Shown: positions 38,824-49,184 of the stretch, in pieces
Layout of the letters: the number at the start of each line of letters is the position of its first letter
How positions within the stretch are numbered: the stretch's first letter is position 1
DNA from: Catelliglobosispora koreensis DSM 44566
GTDB taxonomy: Bacteria; Actinomycetota; Actinomycetes; Mycobacteriales; Micromonosporaceae
Assembly: GCF_000379685.1 (NCBI RefSeq)
Contig: NZ_KB903293.1
Span: forward strand, 31,774-95,773
Direction of reading: 5' to 3'
Length of the DNA: 64,000 nt
Notes under the pieces: model-generated
The model's database searches: none
What the model was told of the DNA's origin: nothing
What the model saw: the letters and a program-made list of their open reading frames with translations, nothing else
Translations under genes and position numbers: made by a program

Positions 38824-39744
38824 ATGAAACGAATTGCTGTCGCGGGGCTCGTTCTGGGGGCCCTGTTCATTAGTGGCTGCACCTCCAACGAGAGCGGGGC
38901 ACCTACCAGCGCGGAGGCTCCCGGCCGCGACTTTCTGTCGGCCGGTGACGGGTCGGAGAAGAGCGCCGCCAATCCGGCTGGCGCCCCAGGCGAGCAAGAC
39001 GCCGGCAAGGCTCCAAACGCGACGGCCGCACCCGAAGGCCGTGCCCTGATCTACCGCGGTGACATGACGATCCGTGTGGAGGAGGTGGAGGCCGCGGCTG
39101 TGAAGGTCGAGGCGCTGGCGACCTCGCTCAAGGGCCATCTCGCGAGCGAAAAACGTTCGCTGGGCAGCCAGTCGGCGTACGCCTCGATCACCATCCGGGT
39201 GCCGTCTGAGAGCTATGCGACAGCGATGCAGCGACTGTCCAAAGAGATCGGACGCGAAGAGTCCCGCTCGTCCAACACCGAAGACGTCACCGAAGCCGTC
39301 GTCGACTTGGACACCCGCATCGCCGCGGCCAAGGCGAGCGTGGAGTCGGTGCGTCGGCTCTTTGACCGGCCTGGCCTGCCGATGAACGAAATTGTGTTGC
39401 TGGAGAAGGAACTCAGCTCACGGCAAGCCGAGCTCGCCTCGCTCGAAGCCAAGAAGCGCCGGCTAAGTGACCTGGTCGCGATGTCGACGATCACGGTGAA
39501 CCTGGCCGGGCCAAACACTGTCCTGCCTGAGAAACCGAAAGAACGCGCGCCCGGATTCCTTGGCGGGCTTCAGGCGGGCTGGGATGCCTTCCTGTCCGTG
39601 GGCGCCGCCATCATCTATGTCGTCGCCTACCTGTTGCCGTTCGCCGCGGTCATCCTGCTCCTCGGTTTCGGCCTCAGCCGCCTCCTGCGCCTGCGGCGCG
39701 AACGCGTAACCACCACCGCTTCTCCACCGTCCACACAAGACTGA
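38824..39744 (+). CDS. DUF4349 lipoprotein
   Basis: A 306-residue lipoprotein: signal peptide with lipobox FISGC (C19), a short linker, the DUF4349 domain (RALIYRGDMTIRVEEVEAA ... STITVNL) with a helical hairpin rich in Glu/Lys, and a C-terminal membrane helix before RLRRERV. So it is tethered at both ends to the membrane. Function unknown. ATG 38824; it is divergent from the MBL gene across 39 bases. Confidence 0.9.
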   Translation: MKRIAVAGLVLGALFISGCTSNESGAPTSAEAPGRDFLSAGDGSEKSAANPAGAPGEQDAGKAPNATAAPEGRALIYRGDMTIRVEEVEAAAVKVEALATSLKGHLASEKRSLGSQSAYASITIRVPSESYATAMQRLSKEIGREESRSSNTEDVTEAVVDLDTRIAAAKASVESVRRLFDRPGLPMNEIVLLEKELSSRQAELASLEAKKRRLSDLVAMSTITVNLAGPNTVLPEKPKERAPGFLGGLQAGWDAFLSVGAAIIYVVAYLLPFAAVILLLGFGLSRLLRLRRERVTTTASPPSTQD

Positions 39745-39780
39745 TCGCGCCGTGGCGGCGTGCGAGTCTAGGTTGCTGGT

Positions 39781-40347
39781 GTGCCAGCGACCTTCCCCTC
39801 CCACGCCGCCGCGGTCCTTGGGCTCAAGTTCTGGAAGCCGCGCTGGTTCGACGGCATCGCCCTCACCGTCGGCTCGGCCGCGCCTGATTTCGCCTATGCC
39901 GTTGACGGCACGTGGTTCGAGGCGCCCGTGCCTGACTGGCCGCCCCTATACGCCATCGCGCATTCCTGGTACGGCATCGCGCTATGGGGCCTGCCCGTAA
40001 CACTCGTCGCCTGCTGGCTAACGCGGCGAACTTTTGAGCAAGACCGTCCGGACGTCTGGATAACCACGGCCTCAGCCGTCATCGGAACGGCCAGTCACGT
40101 CGTGTGGGACCTGTTATCCCCCAACGATCTGGCGTCCAGCATCGCCGGCGCCCTCATCGCCGTGCCGCTGCTGGCGCTCCACTTTGGACGATCCTGGCCG
40201 AAACCCCATTGGCCCACACTGATCGCGGGGGCGGTCGCGTTGCCGTTCCTGCCCGGTGCCGCGCTCGCGCACACCACCGGGTCACGGATCGTCCTGCTGA
40301 CCGGTCTATCGCTCCTGATAGGACGGAGAACTAAAACTCGGCCCTGA
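39781..40347 (+). CDS. DUF4184 membrane protein
   Basis: A 188-residue protein with the DUF4184 opening (MPATFPSHAAAVL) and four or five membrane segments, with buried His/Asp (AIAHSWYG, SHVVWDLL). The conserved polar residues suggest a membrane hydrolase, an inference only. GTG start. Overlaps the convergent M20 gene by 17 bases. Confidence 0.82.
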   Translation: MPATFPSHAAAVLGLKFWKPRWFDGIALTVGSAAPDFAYAVDGTWFEAPVPDWPPLYAIAHSWYGIALWGLPVTLVACWLTRRTFEQDRPDVWITTASAVIGTASHVVWDLLSPNDLASSIAGALIAVPLLALHFGRSWPKPHWPTLIAGAVALPFLPGAALAHTTGSRIVLLTGLSLLIGRRTKTRP

Positions 40348-41563
40348 GGGCCTGGGTCGCGGTGTGGACCATCGTGCGCACACCGACACCGATGCACTTC
40401 TCGTCGACGTCGAAGTGAGCCTGGTGGATGTCCATCTTGCCTTCGTAGCCGGAGATGGCGGTGCCTAGCCGGAACATCGTCCCGGGAACCTGCTCCACGT
40501 AGTAGGCGAAATCTTCCCCGCCCATACTCACTTCGGCCTCGAGCACGTTGTCGGCACCGATGGCGTCGGCCGCGGCGGCGGACAGCACACTGGTCGCCAC
40601 GCGATCGTTGATCACGGGTGGCACGCCGCGGATGTATTTCACCTCAACGTGTGCTCCCGTTGGCGCGCAGACCTCGTGGATCAGCTGAGTGATCAGATCC
40701 TGGGCGCTGAGCCAGGCTTCCCTGCTGAGCACCCGGATCGTCGCCTTGGCCACACCCTCGTTGGGGATCGCGTTGAACGAGTCACCCGCGTGAATCGAGC
40801 CGAACACCATGGACATGCTGGCGCGCGAGTCGACCCGGCGGCCGATCAGGGCCGGCACCTCGGTCACCACACGCCCCAGGGCGGACACCAGATCGGCTGT
40901 CAGGTGCGGGCGGGCCGTATGCCCACCGAGACCCGACAGACGGACTTCCACGGCGTCACAGGCGGCGGTGAAGGCGCCGGAACGCACGCCAATCTGGCCG
41001 GTCTTGAACCAGGGCCCCACATGCAGCGCGTAAATGGCCGCGACGTCCTTGAGCGCACCCTCGGCGATCATCTCCGGGGCACCGGAGTTCAGCGACTCTT
41101 CAGCTGGCTGGAAGACCAGGCGAATGCGGCCCGGCAGCTCGCCTTGCTCGTCAAGCTGAGCCAGGGCAAGGCCAGCGCCCAAAGCGATCGTCGTGTGCAC
41201 GTCGTGACCACACGCGTGAGCGACACCGTCGTTTGTCGAGCGGTAAGGCACGTTCTTCGCGTCGTGCAGCGGCAGGGCGTCCATGTCCGCGCGCAGCGCG
41301 ATCACCTGGTCACCGCGGCCGATATCGCAGAGCACGCCATTGCCACGGCCGGTCAGCCGGGGCGCGAGCCCAGCGGCGGTAAGGATCCGGGCCACGTAGG
41401 ACGCCGTCTCAAACTCGTGATGTGACAGCTCGGGATTGGCGTGAATATGGCGGCGAATAGCTACGAGATCGTTTCCGTGCGCGGCCAGCCATCGGTCAAG
41501 CTGACCTCGCAGAGCGGCTGGGTGCAGGGATGCTGACGTCACCGAGCTGCTTTCGATCGCCAT
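40331..41563 (-). CDS. M20 amidohydrolase
   Basis: About 410 residues, M20D type (aminoacylase / hippurate-hydrolase / AmiA-like). RRHIHANPELSHHEFETA, ALRADMDALPL, ACGHDVHTTIALG (metal ligands) and PAEESLNSGAPEMI (catalytic Glu) are intact, and GGEDFAYYVEQVPG closes the site. It probably hydrolyses N-acyl amino acids. It lies where amiA1/amiB1 (Rv3305c-Rv3306c) occur in mycobacteria. I chose ATG 41563 over GTG 41599; no ribosome site is clear at either. Confidence 0.9.
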   Translation of the reverse strand: MAIESSSVTSASLHPAALRGQLDRWLAAHGNDLVAIRRHIHANPELSHHEFETASYVARILTAAGLAPRLTGRGNGVLCDIGRGDQVIALRADMDALPLHDAKNVPYRSTNDGVAHACGHDVHTTIALGAGLALAQLDEQGELPGRIRLVFQPAEESLNSGAPEMIAEGALKDVAAIYALHVGPWFKTGQIGVRSGAFTAACDAVEVRLSGLGGHTARPHLTADLVSALGRVVTEVPALIGRRVDSRASMSMVFGSIHAGDSFNAIPNEGVAKATIRVLSREAWLSAQDLITQLIHEVCAPTGAHVEVKYIRGVPPVINDRVATSVLSAAAADAIGADNVLEAEVSMGGEDFAYYVEQVPGTMFRLGTAISGYEGKMDIHQAHFDVDEKCIGVGVRTMVHTATQALRAEF

Positions 41564-41804
41564 CGGTGCTAATGGCGGCAGCGTTAATGCTCGCGTCACG
41601 GAAGATTCTCGATCTCTTCGGTTGGAACAAACTCCACAAGACTAGCCCCGGAGTAGTAACTCTGCGCAATCACTATCTTGTAGTCGAAATGTTGCAGAGA
41701 GCATTCGCCCTGGTAAGAGCTGTCCACCACTCCGTCTCACCTCTTACAACGTGTGACGACAGAGCGGGTTGCGGATGACGCAAGTCAATGCTGCAAGTTG
41801 CAGG

Positions 41805-43415
41805 CTAGAAGGTCTCTCTGGGCTGATACGTGCCCCAGACTCGGCGCAGCGTGTGACATACCTCGCCGACGGTTGCGCTCAGGCGCAACGCTTCCTTCAT
41901 CGGATACAGGACATTTCCGTTGCCGGCGGCAGTTTTCTCCAGCTCAGCCATTGCCCTGGCCAACGCGTCGTTATCGCGGTCGCGGCGAAGCGCAGCCAGC
42001 CGATCACGCTGAGCTACCTCGATCGTGGGATCTACCCGTAACGGTTCGTAGGGTTCTTCAACGTTAAGGGTGAACTTGTTAACCCCGACGACGATCCGCT
42101 CACCGGAGTCAACCTCAAGGGCGGTGCGGTAAGCCGAAGATTCGATCTCGCGCTTCTGGAACCCCACCTCGATGGCCTCGACGCTCGACCCGTGATCGAA
42201 AACGCGCCGGATCAGATCGTTTGCCTGTTCCTCAATGGTGTCCGTCATGGCTTCGATCGCGTAGGACCCGGCAAACGGGTCAACCGTTGCGGTCAGGTCG
42301 GTTTCGTAGGCCAGGACCTGTTGCGTGCGCAGGGCCAGCCGGGCGGCCTTCTCCGTCGGCAGGGCGATCGCCTCGTCGAAAGAGTTGGTGTGCAACGACT
42401 GTGTGCCGCCAAGCACCGCTCCCAGCCCCTGCACGGCGACCCGGACCAGGTTGACCTCAGGCTGCTGGGCGGTTAGCTGCACCCCGGCGGTCTGGGTGTG
42501 GAAACGCAGCATCCAGGACTTGGGGTCCTTGGCACCAAAGTCTTCACGCATGATCCGCGCCCAGATCCGGCGGGCCGCACGGAACTTGGCGATCTCCTCG
42601 AGCAGAGTCGTGCGGGCGACGAAAAAGAACGAAAGCCGGGGAGCGAAATCATCGACGGCCAGCCCGGCGCTAACGGCGGCACGCACGTATTCGATGCCGT
42701 TGGCGAGCGTAAAAGCGATCTCCTGCACGGGAGTCGCTCCCGCTTCAGCCATGTGATAGCCGGAAATCGAGATGGTGTTCCACTTAGGAACCTCGGCCCG
42801 GCAGTAGGCGAAGGTGTCCGCGACCAGGCGAAGCGACGGCTTCGGCGGGAAGATGTAGGTCCCCCGGGCGATGTATTCCTTCAGGATGTCGTTCTGGATC
42901 GTGCCGTTGAGGGCACCTCCAGCCACGCCCTGCTCCTCGGCGACGAGCTGGTACAGCAGCAGGAGGACGCTGCCCGGGGCATTGATGGTCATGCTCGTGG
43001 AGACCTTGTCCAACGGGATATCCCGGAACAGGACGCGCATGTCCTCGATCGAGTCGATCGCTACCCCGACCTTGCCGACCTCACCATGGGCGATGGCCTC
43101 GTCGGAGTCGTAACCCATCTGGGTCGGCAGGTCGAAGGCGACCGAAAGGCCCATCGTCCCGGCGTTGAGCAACTGGTGATAGCGGGCGTTGGACTCCGCG
43201 GCGGTCCCGAATCCGGCATATTGCCGCATCGTCCAAGGACGAGACGTGTACATCGTCGGGTACACCCCACGGGTGAAGGGATATTCACCCGGACGTTCGC
43301 CACCTTCAGGGCCATACACAGGCTCGATGGGGAAACCGGACTCGCTCAACCGCCGTTGGTTCACATACGCGATCGTAGGTCCCAATGTGGTAACGAGGGC
43401 TGAGGTGTTTAACAC
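41805..43415 (-). CDS. acyl-CoA mutase large subunit (methylmalonyl-CoA mutase-like)
   Basis: A 536-residue catalytic TIM barrel without the C-terminal cobalamin-binding domain, so it needs a separate small subunit that is not in the window. Tyr in [20 protein letters not shown] and Arg in [15 protein letters not shown] match the residues that select methylmalonyl-CoA; isobutyryl-CoA mutases carry Phe and Gln there. It would convert the carboxylase product to succinyl-CoA. A 200-base AT-richer gap follows, with no gene visible in it. It is divergent from the protein kinase. Confidence 0.9.
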   Translation of the reverse strand: MLNTSALVTTLGPTIAYVNQRRLSESGFPIEPVYGPEGGERPGEYPFTRGVYPTMYTSRPWTMRQYAGFGTAAESNARYHQLLNAGTMGLSVAFDLPTQMGYDSDEAIAHGEVGKVGVAIDSIEDMRVLFRDIPLDKVSTSMTINAPGSVLLLLYQLVAEEQGVAGGALNGTIQNDILKEYIARGTYIFPPKPSLRLVADTFAYCRAEVPKWNTISISGYHMAEAGATPVQEIAFTLANGIEYVRAAVSAGLAVDDFAPRLSFFFVARTTLLEEIAKFRAARRIWARIMREDFGAKDPKSWMLRFHTQTAGVQLTAQQPEVNLVRVAVQGLGAVLGGTQSLHTNSFDEAIALPTEKAARLALRTQQVLAYETDLTATVDPFAGSYAIEAMTDTIEEQANDLIRRVFDHGSSVEAIEVGFQKREIESSAYRTALEVDSGERIVVGVNKFTLNVEEPYEPLRVDPTIEVAQRDRLAALRRDRDNDALARAMAELEKTAAGNGNVLYPMKEALRLSATVGEVCHTLRRVWGTYQPRETF

Positions 43416-43489
43416 AGCTTCCGTTTCTGGGTATGAGTCACGCAGAATAGGGCTCGACCCGATCCCCCTCGTGTGCGAAGAAAGTGACC

Positions 43490-45112
43490 ATGCATTCCAC
43501 CCGTGCAGCCCCCGGCACCGTCATCGGCGGTCGATACGCCCTGCGTGCTGCGGTTGGCCACGGCGGCATGGGCACCGTCTGGCGGGCGACCGACACCGTC
43601 TTGCGCCGCGAGGTGGCGGTCAAAGAGGTCGTGCTTCCGCCAGGTCTGGCGGCCAGTGACGCGGAGGCGATGTACGAGCGCACGCACCGTGAGGCACGTG
43701 CCGCCGCCGCTTTGTCGCACCCGAGCGTGGTCCAGGTCTTCGATGTCGTGGTCGAAGAAGGCCGACCGTGGATCGTGATGGAGCTGCTCGACGCGCGCAG
43801 CCTCGCCGACATGGTCATCGAGGACGGTCCGGTCGCGCCACGGGCCGTGGCGAAGATCGGCGTGGCTCTGCTCGGCGCCCTGGAGGTCGCGCACGCGGCC
43901 GGAGTGCTGCACCGCGACGTGAAGCCCGCCAACGTTCTGATCACGCGCGATGGCCGTTGCGTGCTGACCGACTTCGGTGTGGCCAAGTTGCCGACCGATG
44001 TCCAGCTCACGACGCCGGGCATGGTGCTCGGCTCACCACACTTCATCTCCCCTGAGCGAGCGCTTGGCCACCGTTTTGGCCCGCCCAGCGATCTGTTCTC
44101 GCTTGGCGTGACGCTTTACACAGCGGTCGAAGGACGCCCACCGTTCGACAAGGGCGACCCGCTCGCGACGATGCACTCCGTAGTGGAGGATCCGCCCGCG
44201 CTGCCTCAGCGCTGTGGCCCGCTAGCTGACGTGCTCTATGGCTTGATGGAAAAGGACCCACAGCGCCGCTGGGATGTGCCCACGTCACGTGGCTTCCTGC
44301 GCGAGATGCTGGCTGGCCCGCTGGCTCAAAACGCCTCACCGCAGCACGTGACCGATCCGTGGGCGATCGTGGCACCACCGCCGCCTCCCCCGCCGGTCTA
44401 TCAACAGCGCCGCCAGGAGAAGCAGGTCGGCGGCCGGGCGATGCTCCACACCGGAGAGATGCCGGCCGACCGGTTCACCCGCTCGCGCCAGGGCACGCAG
44501 GCACAGCCCGTGCTCGGTGACGCTAAGCCCAACAAGCTGCGGTTCGCCGTGATCGGCGGCATCGCGGCCGTTCTGATCGCCGCGACGGTCAGCTGGGCCA
44601 TGTTCGGTGGCGATGACGATCCAAAGGGGACACAGCCGACCGGGCAGCCTCAGAACAAGCCCAGTGCCTCGGCCAGCGCGGCACCGGCCAACACCGAGGT
44701 GCTGACGCTCAGTGGCGTGAGTGTGAACGTTCCGAAGGGCTGGAAGCGCTCGCCCAGCAGCACCTATGTGGACGTTCAAGACCCCGCTGACACCACCCGC
44801 TGGCTGCGGATCAACGTGACGAACGAGAAGAACGCCAAGTCAGCGCTGGAAAGCGCCGACAACCGGAAGATCGGCAACTGCGACGCGGGCACTTACGAGA
44901 AGATCTCGCTTACCGACGTCGAGTTGGCCGGGACGCCGGGGGCACAGCTGGAGTTCCGCTGCAGCATCAAAGGCGTGCCAAAACATGGCATCTGGCGGAT
45001 AGCTGTCATCAAGGGCGCGGCCCGCCACTGCTACCTGCAGGTTCCAGAAGCGACATTCGCCGCCGACAAGGCTATCTTCGACGCCGCCGTGGCAAGCTAC
45101 AAAGTCACTTAG
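43490..45112 (+). CDS. membrane Ser/Thr protein kinase (Hanks type)
   Basis: About 540 residues. Kinase domain 12-275: Gly loop [10 protein letters not shown]45 in VAVKEVV, catalytic D143 in [11 protein letters not shown], and the APE-like ISPERAL. A Pro/Gln linker leads to one membrane helix (about 351-370), a short Ser/Ala linker and an extracellular domain of about 150 residues with two or three Cys that may pair. No PASTA repeats. ATG 43490 preferred; a GTG six bases earlier is in frame. The external ligand is unknown. Confidence 0.93.
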   Translation: MHSTRAAPGTVIGGRYALRAAVGHGGMGTVWRATDTVLRREVAVKEVVLPPGLAASDAEAMYERTHREARAAAALSHPSVVQVFDVVVEEGRPWIVMELLDARSLADMVIEDGPVAPRAVAKIGVALLGALEVAHAAGVLHRDVKPANVLITRDGRCVLTDFGVAKLPTDVQLTTPGMVLGSPHFISPERALGHRFGPPSDLFSLGVTLYTAVEGRPPFDKGDPLATMHSVVEDPPALPQRCGPLADVLYGLMEKDPQRRWDVPTSRGFLREMLAGPLAQNASPQHVTDPWAIVAPPPPPPPVYQQRRQEKQVGGRAMLHTGEMPADRFTRSRQGTQAQPVLGDAKPNKLRFAVIGGIAAVLIAATVSWAMFGGDDDPKGTQPTGQPQNKPSASASAAPANTEVLTLSGVSVNVPKGWKRSPSSTYVDVQDPADTTRWLRINVTNEKNAKSALESADNRKIGNCDAGTYEKISLTDVELAGTPGAQLEFRCSIKGVPKHGIWRIAVIKGAARHCYLQVPEATFAADKAIFDAAVASYKVT

Positions 45113-45132
45113 TCTTCTGCTAGAAATCCGGC

Positions 45133-46782
45133 ATGACGGAACTCGCTGCGCGCGCACAAGCCTGGATAGACGACGACCCGGATCCGACTTCGCAGGCCGA
45201 GTTACGTGAGCTGTTAGCGGCGCTGCCGGGCAGCGAGGCTGAGCTGCGAGACCGGTTCAGCGGACCGCTCACCTTCGGCACCGCTGGCCTGCGTGGCCCG
45301 CTCAGGGCCGGCCCGAACGGCATGAATCTCGCGGTTGTCCGCCAAGCCGCGGCCGGCCTGAGCCAATGGGTCGCCAAGCGTCAGCCGGGATCACTGATCG
45401 TGATTGGATATGACGCCCGGCGTGGGTCGCATGAGTTCGCGATGGAAACGGCTCGCGTCGCGACCGGTGCCGGGCTCAGGGCCGCCTTGCTGCCCGGCCA
45501 GTTGCCGACTCCGGTGCTCGCGTTCGCCGTGCGGCACCTTGGTGCCGCGGCCGGCGTGATGGTCACGGCCTCACACAATCCACCGCAGGACAACGGCTAC
45601 AAGGTGTACCTAGGCGCCGCTCTCGGTGGCACGCTCGGCGATGGGGCACAGATCGTGCCACCCGCCGACAAGGAGATCGAGGCCGAAATCCGGGCGGTGA
45701 CAAGACTTTCGGAAGTTCCGCTCGGCGTTGACGGCGATGTGCTCGACCACAAGATTGTCGACTCCTATGTGGAGGCCGCGGCCGCCGTCGTCGATCCAGA
45801 TGAGCCCAAAGAGCTCGCCATCGCGTACACCCCTTTGCATGGTGTTGGGGGCGAGGTGTTGCGGGAATCCTTTATCCGCGCGGGTTTCCAGCCGCCATCG
45901 ATCGTGAGCACCCAGGCCAAGCCGGATGGGACGTTCCCGACGGTCGCGTTCCCCAACCCGGAGGAGCCCGGCGCCATGGATCAGGTGGTGGCGCTGGCCA
46001 AGACCTCGGGTGCCGACCTCGTCATCGCCAACGATCCCGACGCTGACCGCTGTGCGGTGGCGATCCCGGTCGGGGACTCGTGGCGCATTCTGCGCGGGGA
46101 CGAAGTCGGTGTGCTGCTAGCTGATCACCTCATGCGGCGCGGCGCGACCGGCACCTACGCGACCACCATCGTTTCCTCCAGCCTGCTCAAAACCCTTTGC
46201 CAGGAACGCGATCTCGGGTACGCCGAAACCCTCACCGGTTTCAAGTGGATCGTGCGCGGCGGCGAGGATCTGGTCTACGGCTACGAAGAGGCCCTGGGCT
46301 ATTGCGTGGCACCGCAAATGGTGCGCGACAAGGACGGGATCACCGCGGCTCTGGTGGTCGCCGAGCTGGCTGCTGGGCTGAAAGCCGAACTGCGCACACT
46401 GCAGGACCGGCTAGATGAGATCGCTCTCAAGCACGGGCTCTACGTCACCGATCAGCTTTCGGTTCGCGTCGACGACCTGCGTGAGATCTCTGACGCCATG
46501 GCACGGCTGCGCAACAGAATGCCAGCGTCGCTTTTGGACGAACCCGTTACTTCTGCTGAGGATCTGCTGCCCGAGGCTGATGTGATCATCCTGCGCACGG
46601 AGTCATCTCGTGTCGTGGTGCGGCCTTCGGGAACCGAGCCGAAACTCAAGGCGTACTTGGAGATCGTCGAGCCGGTCAGTGAAGGGGACCTGGCCGCGGC
46701 CAGGGAACGGGCTGCCGCGACCATCGTCGCCCTGCGGACGGAAACCGCCGCGGCGCTTGGCATTTGGAGCGTCAATCCCTAA
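45133..46782 (+). CDS. pmmB: phosphosugar mutase (PmmB-like)
   Basis: A 549-residue alpha-D-phosphohexomutase. Phosphoserine S147 in TASHNPPQDNGYKVY, metal loop DPDADRCAVAI, sugar loop GYEEALGYCVA and C-terminal phosphate loop RPSGTEPKLKAY are all intact. It may act on phosphomannose, phosphoglucose or phosphopentose; its place near upp and deoC fits ribose/deoxyribose phosphate use, as for M. tuberculosis pmmB next to upp. ATG start. Overlaps the convergent membrane gene by 11 bases. Confidence 0.93.
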   Translation: MTELAARAQAWIDDDPDPTSQAELRELLAALPGSEAELRDRFSGPLTFGTAGLRGPLRAGPNGMNLAVVRQAAAGLSQWVAKRQPGSLIVIGYDARRGSHEFAMETARVATGAGLRAALLPGQLPTPVLAFAVRHLGAAAGVMVTASHNPPQDNGYKVYLGAALGGTLGDGAQIVPPADKEIEAEIRAVTRLSEVPLGVDGDVLDHKIVDSYVEAAAAVVDPDEPKELAIAYTPLHGVGGEVLRESFIRAGFQPPSIVSTQAKPDGTFPTVAFPNPEEPGAMDQVVALAKTSGADLVIANDPDADRCAVAIPVGDSWRILRGDEVGVLLADHLMRRGATGTYATTIVSSSLLKTLCQERDLGYAETLTGFKWIVRGGEDLVYGYEEALGYCVAPQMVRDKDGITAALVVAELAAGLKAELRTLQDRLDEIALKHGLYVTDQLSVRVDDLREISDAMARLRNRMPASLLDEPVTSAEDLLPEADVIILRTESSRVVVRPSGTEPKLKAYLEIVEPVSEGDLAAARERAAATIVALRTETAAALGIWSVNP

Positions 46783-48508
46783 CGTCCCATAGCGTTACGT
46801 CAGACGTGTGCCAGCCGGGCCCAGCCAGACCGGTTAGGAGCTGCGCTAGCTCCTCGCCCCGGTATTCCTGGTAGTCAGGCAGCACGATGGCGGCGGCCCG
46901 CCAAAAGGACACATCGTGTTTGAAGGCGGTCCGCATCTCCGGCGTGATCTCGGGGACTTTGCCGGTGGTGTAAACCTCACGGATCAGGGCCGCGGTCGGT
47001 CTCGGCACAGCGCCGAACCGGGCGCGGCCCGATTCGTCTGGGCCGAGGAAGTAGCCACCCGCGAGCGCGAAGTCAGACTTGGCTCGCTGCCACTCCATCG
47101 CCTGCGGGAACTCCTCTGACGTCACGGGCACCGCGACGAGGGTCCGTCCCGAGGGGATCCACTCCTTCCAGGCACCAGACGTGATGAACGCGGGAGTTCC
47201 CGGGTGGTGCTTGGCGGGGATCGGCACGGGCAGGATCGGCAGGATCGCGATGATGAGAGCGAGCCACGCCAGACGGCGTTGTTGTGTCTTCTCGATCCGC
47301 CGCACGAGATCGACACAAACGACCAGCAGCGCACCGATCACTGGCACGAGGATCAGTCCAAACCGGACGGTGATGACGTGCCCCATGAGCGGAAGCTTCT
47401 GCAACACCAGCCACGGCAACGGAATCCCGGTGCCACGCCGGCCGACCATGAGCGTGGTGCCCAGGCTCAGGATGAAGAACACGCCAGCTGTCATGGCCAA
47501 TGCCTTGATGAGCGTCCGGTGCCAAAGCCAGATCATCACGACGGCCATGAGGATGAGCAGCGGCCAGCCGAAGAAAGTGTTCTCTTCACTGATGTTCCAC
47601 GACAGGCGGTTCGGGCCGGGCAGCCCGCCAAACGACAGGCGCGAGAACGCTGGATAGGACGCCAGGTCGGCGCGATAGTTGGCGACACTTGACGGCAGGC
47701 CGTGATAGGTCTGCCCGCCGAAGAACTGGCGATAGAGCGGATAAGCCAGCGCGACCGCGGCGATGGCCGCCGCGATCCAAAGCGGTTTGAGGATCGGCTT
47801 AACCGGGCGCTTCTCCAGCCACGCGTAGGCGCCCATGAACACAGCTAACGCCAAGGCCGTGTACAGCAACACTTCTTCGTTGATGAACGCCTGAATGACA
47901 ACGAGAACCCCGAGCACGACACCGCTCTTGACGCTCGCCAGCTTCAAGGCGGCGAGCACGAGGAAGGGCACGAGAAACTGTGCGGTCCAGTTGATGTGCC
48001 CGTTGGCGTGACTGATCATGCCGGGGGCGAAGCCGCAGAACGCGCCACCGATCGCCGCCGCCAGCGGTGACTTCGTCAGGAGTTTGCCGAACACGAGAAA
48101 CCAGCCGAACGCGGTTCCCGCGAGCCCCAGCACCAGCAGCACGAGGAAGGACACCTCGGCGCCAAACAACATCGTCACCGGGACCATCGGAATCGTCAGC
48201 GCGAGCGCGCCGGTGTTGGCCATGAGGTTGACGCCATCGGGGACGTTGAGCAGGTGGGTGAAGAACGGGTCGACGCCCTCGGTGACGACGCGCTGCGCGT
48301 GCCTCAGGAACCAGATGAACTGGGACTGATCAGAGTTGATTTCCACCCGGCGGTGCGCGAGGTCCCGCCATAGCCGGGCTGTAATGAACAGCCCGGCCAG
48401 CAGATAGCTAGCGGCGACGATGATGTAACGCCACTTGAAAGGTGAGCCCGAGTCTTGGTGAGCCGCCGTCCGAGCGTGCTCAATTAACCGCCTCGTCCGC
48501 AGATTCAC
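46772..48508 (-). CDS. polytopic membrane protein, GT-C-like
   Basis: A 578-residue membrane protein with about ten helices, a luminal-type loop after the first helix holding DQSQFIWFLRHAQR and DPFFTHLLNVPDGVNL, and a soluble C-terminal domain of about 130 residues. The Asp-containing first loop and layout resemble GT-C polyprenyl-phosphate glycosyltransferases. Substrate and acceptor are not indicated. Two GtrA genes and a GT4 gene elsewhere in the window could supply sugars, which is speculation. Confidence 0.72.
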   Translation of the reverse strand: MNLRTRRLIEHARTAAHQDSGSPFKWRYIIVAASYLLAGLFITARLWRDLAHRRVEINSDQSQFIWFLRHAQRVVTEGVDPFFTHLLNVPDGVNLMANTGALALTIPMVPVTMLFGAEVSFLVLLVLGLAGTAFGWFLVFGKLLTKSPLAAAIGGAFCGFAPGMISHANGHINWTAQFLVPFLVLAALKLASVKSGVVLGVLVVIQAFINEEVLLYTALALAVFMGAYAWLEKRPVKPILKPLWIAAAIAAVALAYPLYRQFFGGQTYHGLPSSVANYRADLASYPAFSRLSFGGLPGPNRLSWNISEENTFFGWPLLILMAVVMIWLWHRTLIKALAMTAGVFFILSLGTTLMVGRRGTGIPLPWLVLQKLPLMGHVITVRFGLILVPVIGALLVVCVDLVRRIEKTQQRRLAWLALIIAILPILPVPIPAKHHPGTPAFITSGAWKEWIPSGRTLVAVPVTSEEFPQAMEWQRAKSDFALAGGYFLGPDESGRARFGAVPRPTAALIREVYTTGKVPEITPEMRTAFKHDVSFWRAAAIVLPDYQEYRGEELAQLLTGLAGPGWHTSDVTLWDVRD

Positions 48509-48526
48509 CTTTTCTTTCTAAGGCAT

Positions 48527-49165
48527 TTATTCGAAATGAGGAGCGTAAGCGCCAAATTGCCGGTCGCCAGCATCGCCAAGGCCCGGCGTGATGAACATGC
48601 TCTCGTTGAGACCGTCGTCAATGGACGCGGTCACCAGTTTGAGGGGCAGCCCGGACTGTTCCAGGCGGCGGATCGCTTCGGGCGTCGTCAGGGCGCACAG
48701 GACGGTCATGTCAACGCAGCCTCGCGCGGACAGAAGACGGCAGCAGTGCTCCAGCGAGCCACCCGTCGCCACCATCGGGTCCAGCACCAGAACCGGCCGC
48801 GTGGACAGGTCGTCGGGCAACGACTCCATGTAGGGGCGAGGCTCGAACGTCTTCTCGTCACGGGCCAAGCCCACGAAACCCATCGAGGACTCCGGCAGCA
48901 GGGCGAGGGTGGCGTCAGCCATCCCGAGCCCGGCGCGCAGCACCGGCACGATCAGTGGCGGGTTCGACAGGCGCGTGCCCTTGGCGACCGCGACTGGCGT
49001 GTGCACCGGGAACGTCGCCGCCTCAAAGGTGCGGGCCGCTTCATAGGCGAGCATCGTTGTCAGCTCGTGCAGGGCGGCCCGGAAGTTGGCCGAATCGGTG
49101 CGGGAGTCACGCAACGCGGTTAGCCGGGTCTGCGCGAGCGGGTGTTGCACGACGAGTACGTCCAC
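48527..49165 (-). CDS. upp: uracil phosphoribosyltransferase
   Basis: A 212-residue Upp that makes UMP from uracil and PRPP. The PRPP loop is LVLDPMVATGGSL, the start VLVVQHPLAQTRLTALRD is typical, and the C-terminal GDAGDRQFG uracil loop is present. ATG start. It lies 20 bases downstream of the glycosyltransferase gene on the same strand and belongs to the salvage group with pmmB and deoC. Confidence 0.97.
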   Translation of the reverse strand: MDVLVVQHPLAQTRLTALRDSRTDSANFRAALHELTTMLAYEAARTFEAATFPVHTPVAVAKGTRLSNPPLIVPVLRAGLGMADATLALLPESSMGFVGLARDEKTFEPRPYMESLPDDLSTRPVLVLDPMVATGGSLEHCCRLLSARGCVDMTVLCALTTPEAIRRLEQSGLPLKLVTASIDDGLNESMFITPGLGDAGDRQFGAYAPHFE

Positions 49166-49184
49166 GGCATCACTCTAGGGCAAG

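Noticed and set aside
38785-39138. N-terminal extension of the MBL-fold gene
   Set aside because: It would overlap the signal peptide region of the divergent lipoprotein gene; the fold starts at 38784.
41600-41804. Possible small gene or RNA in the gap after the mutase gene
   Set aside because: Only short dyads (CTGCAA-G-TTGCAG at 41791) and no conserved frame or recognised RNA fold; it most likely holds the promoter of the M20 gene.
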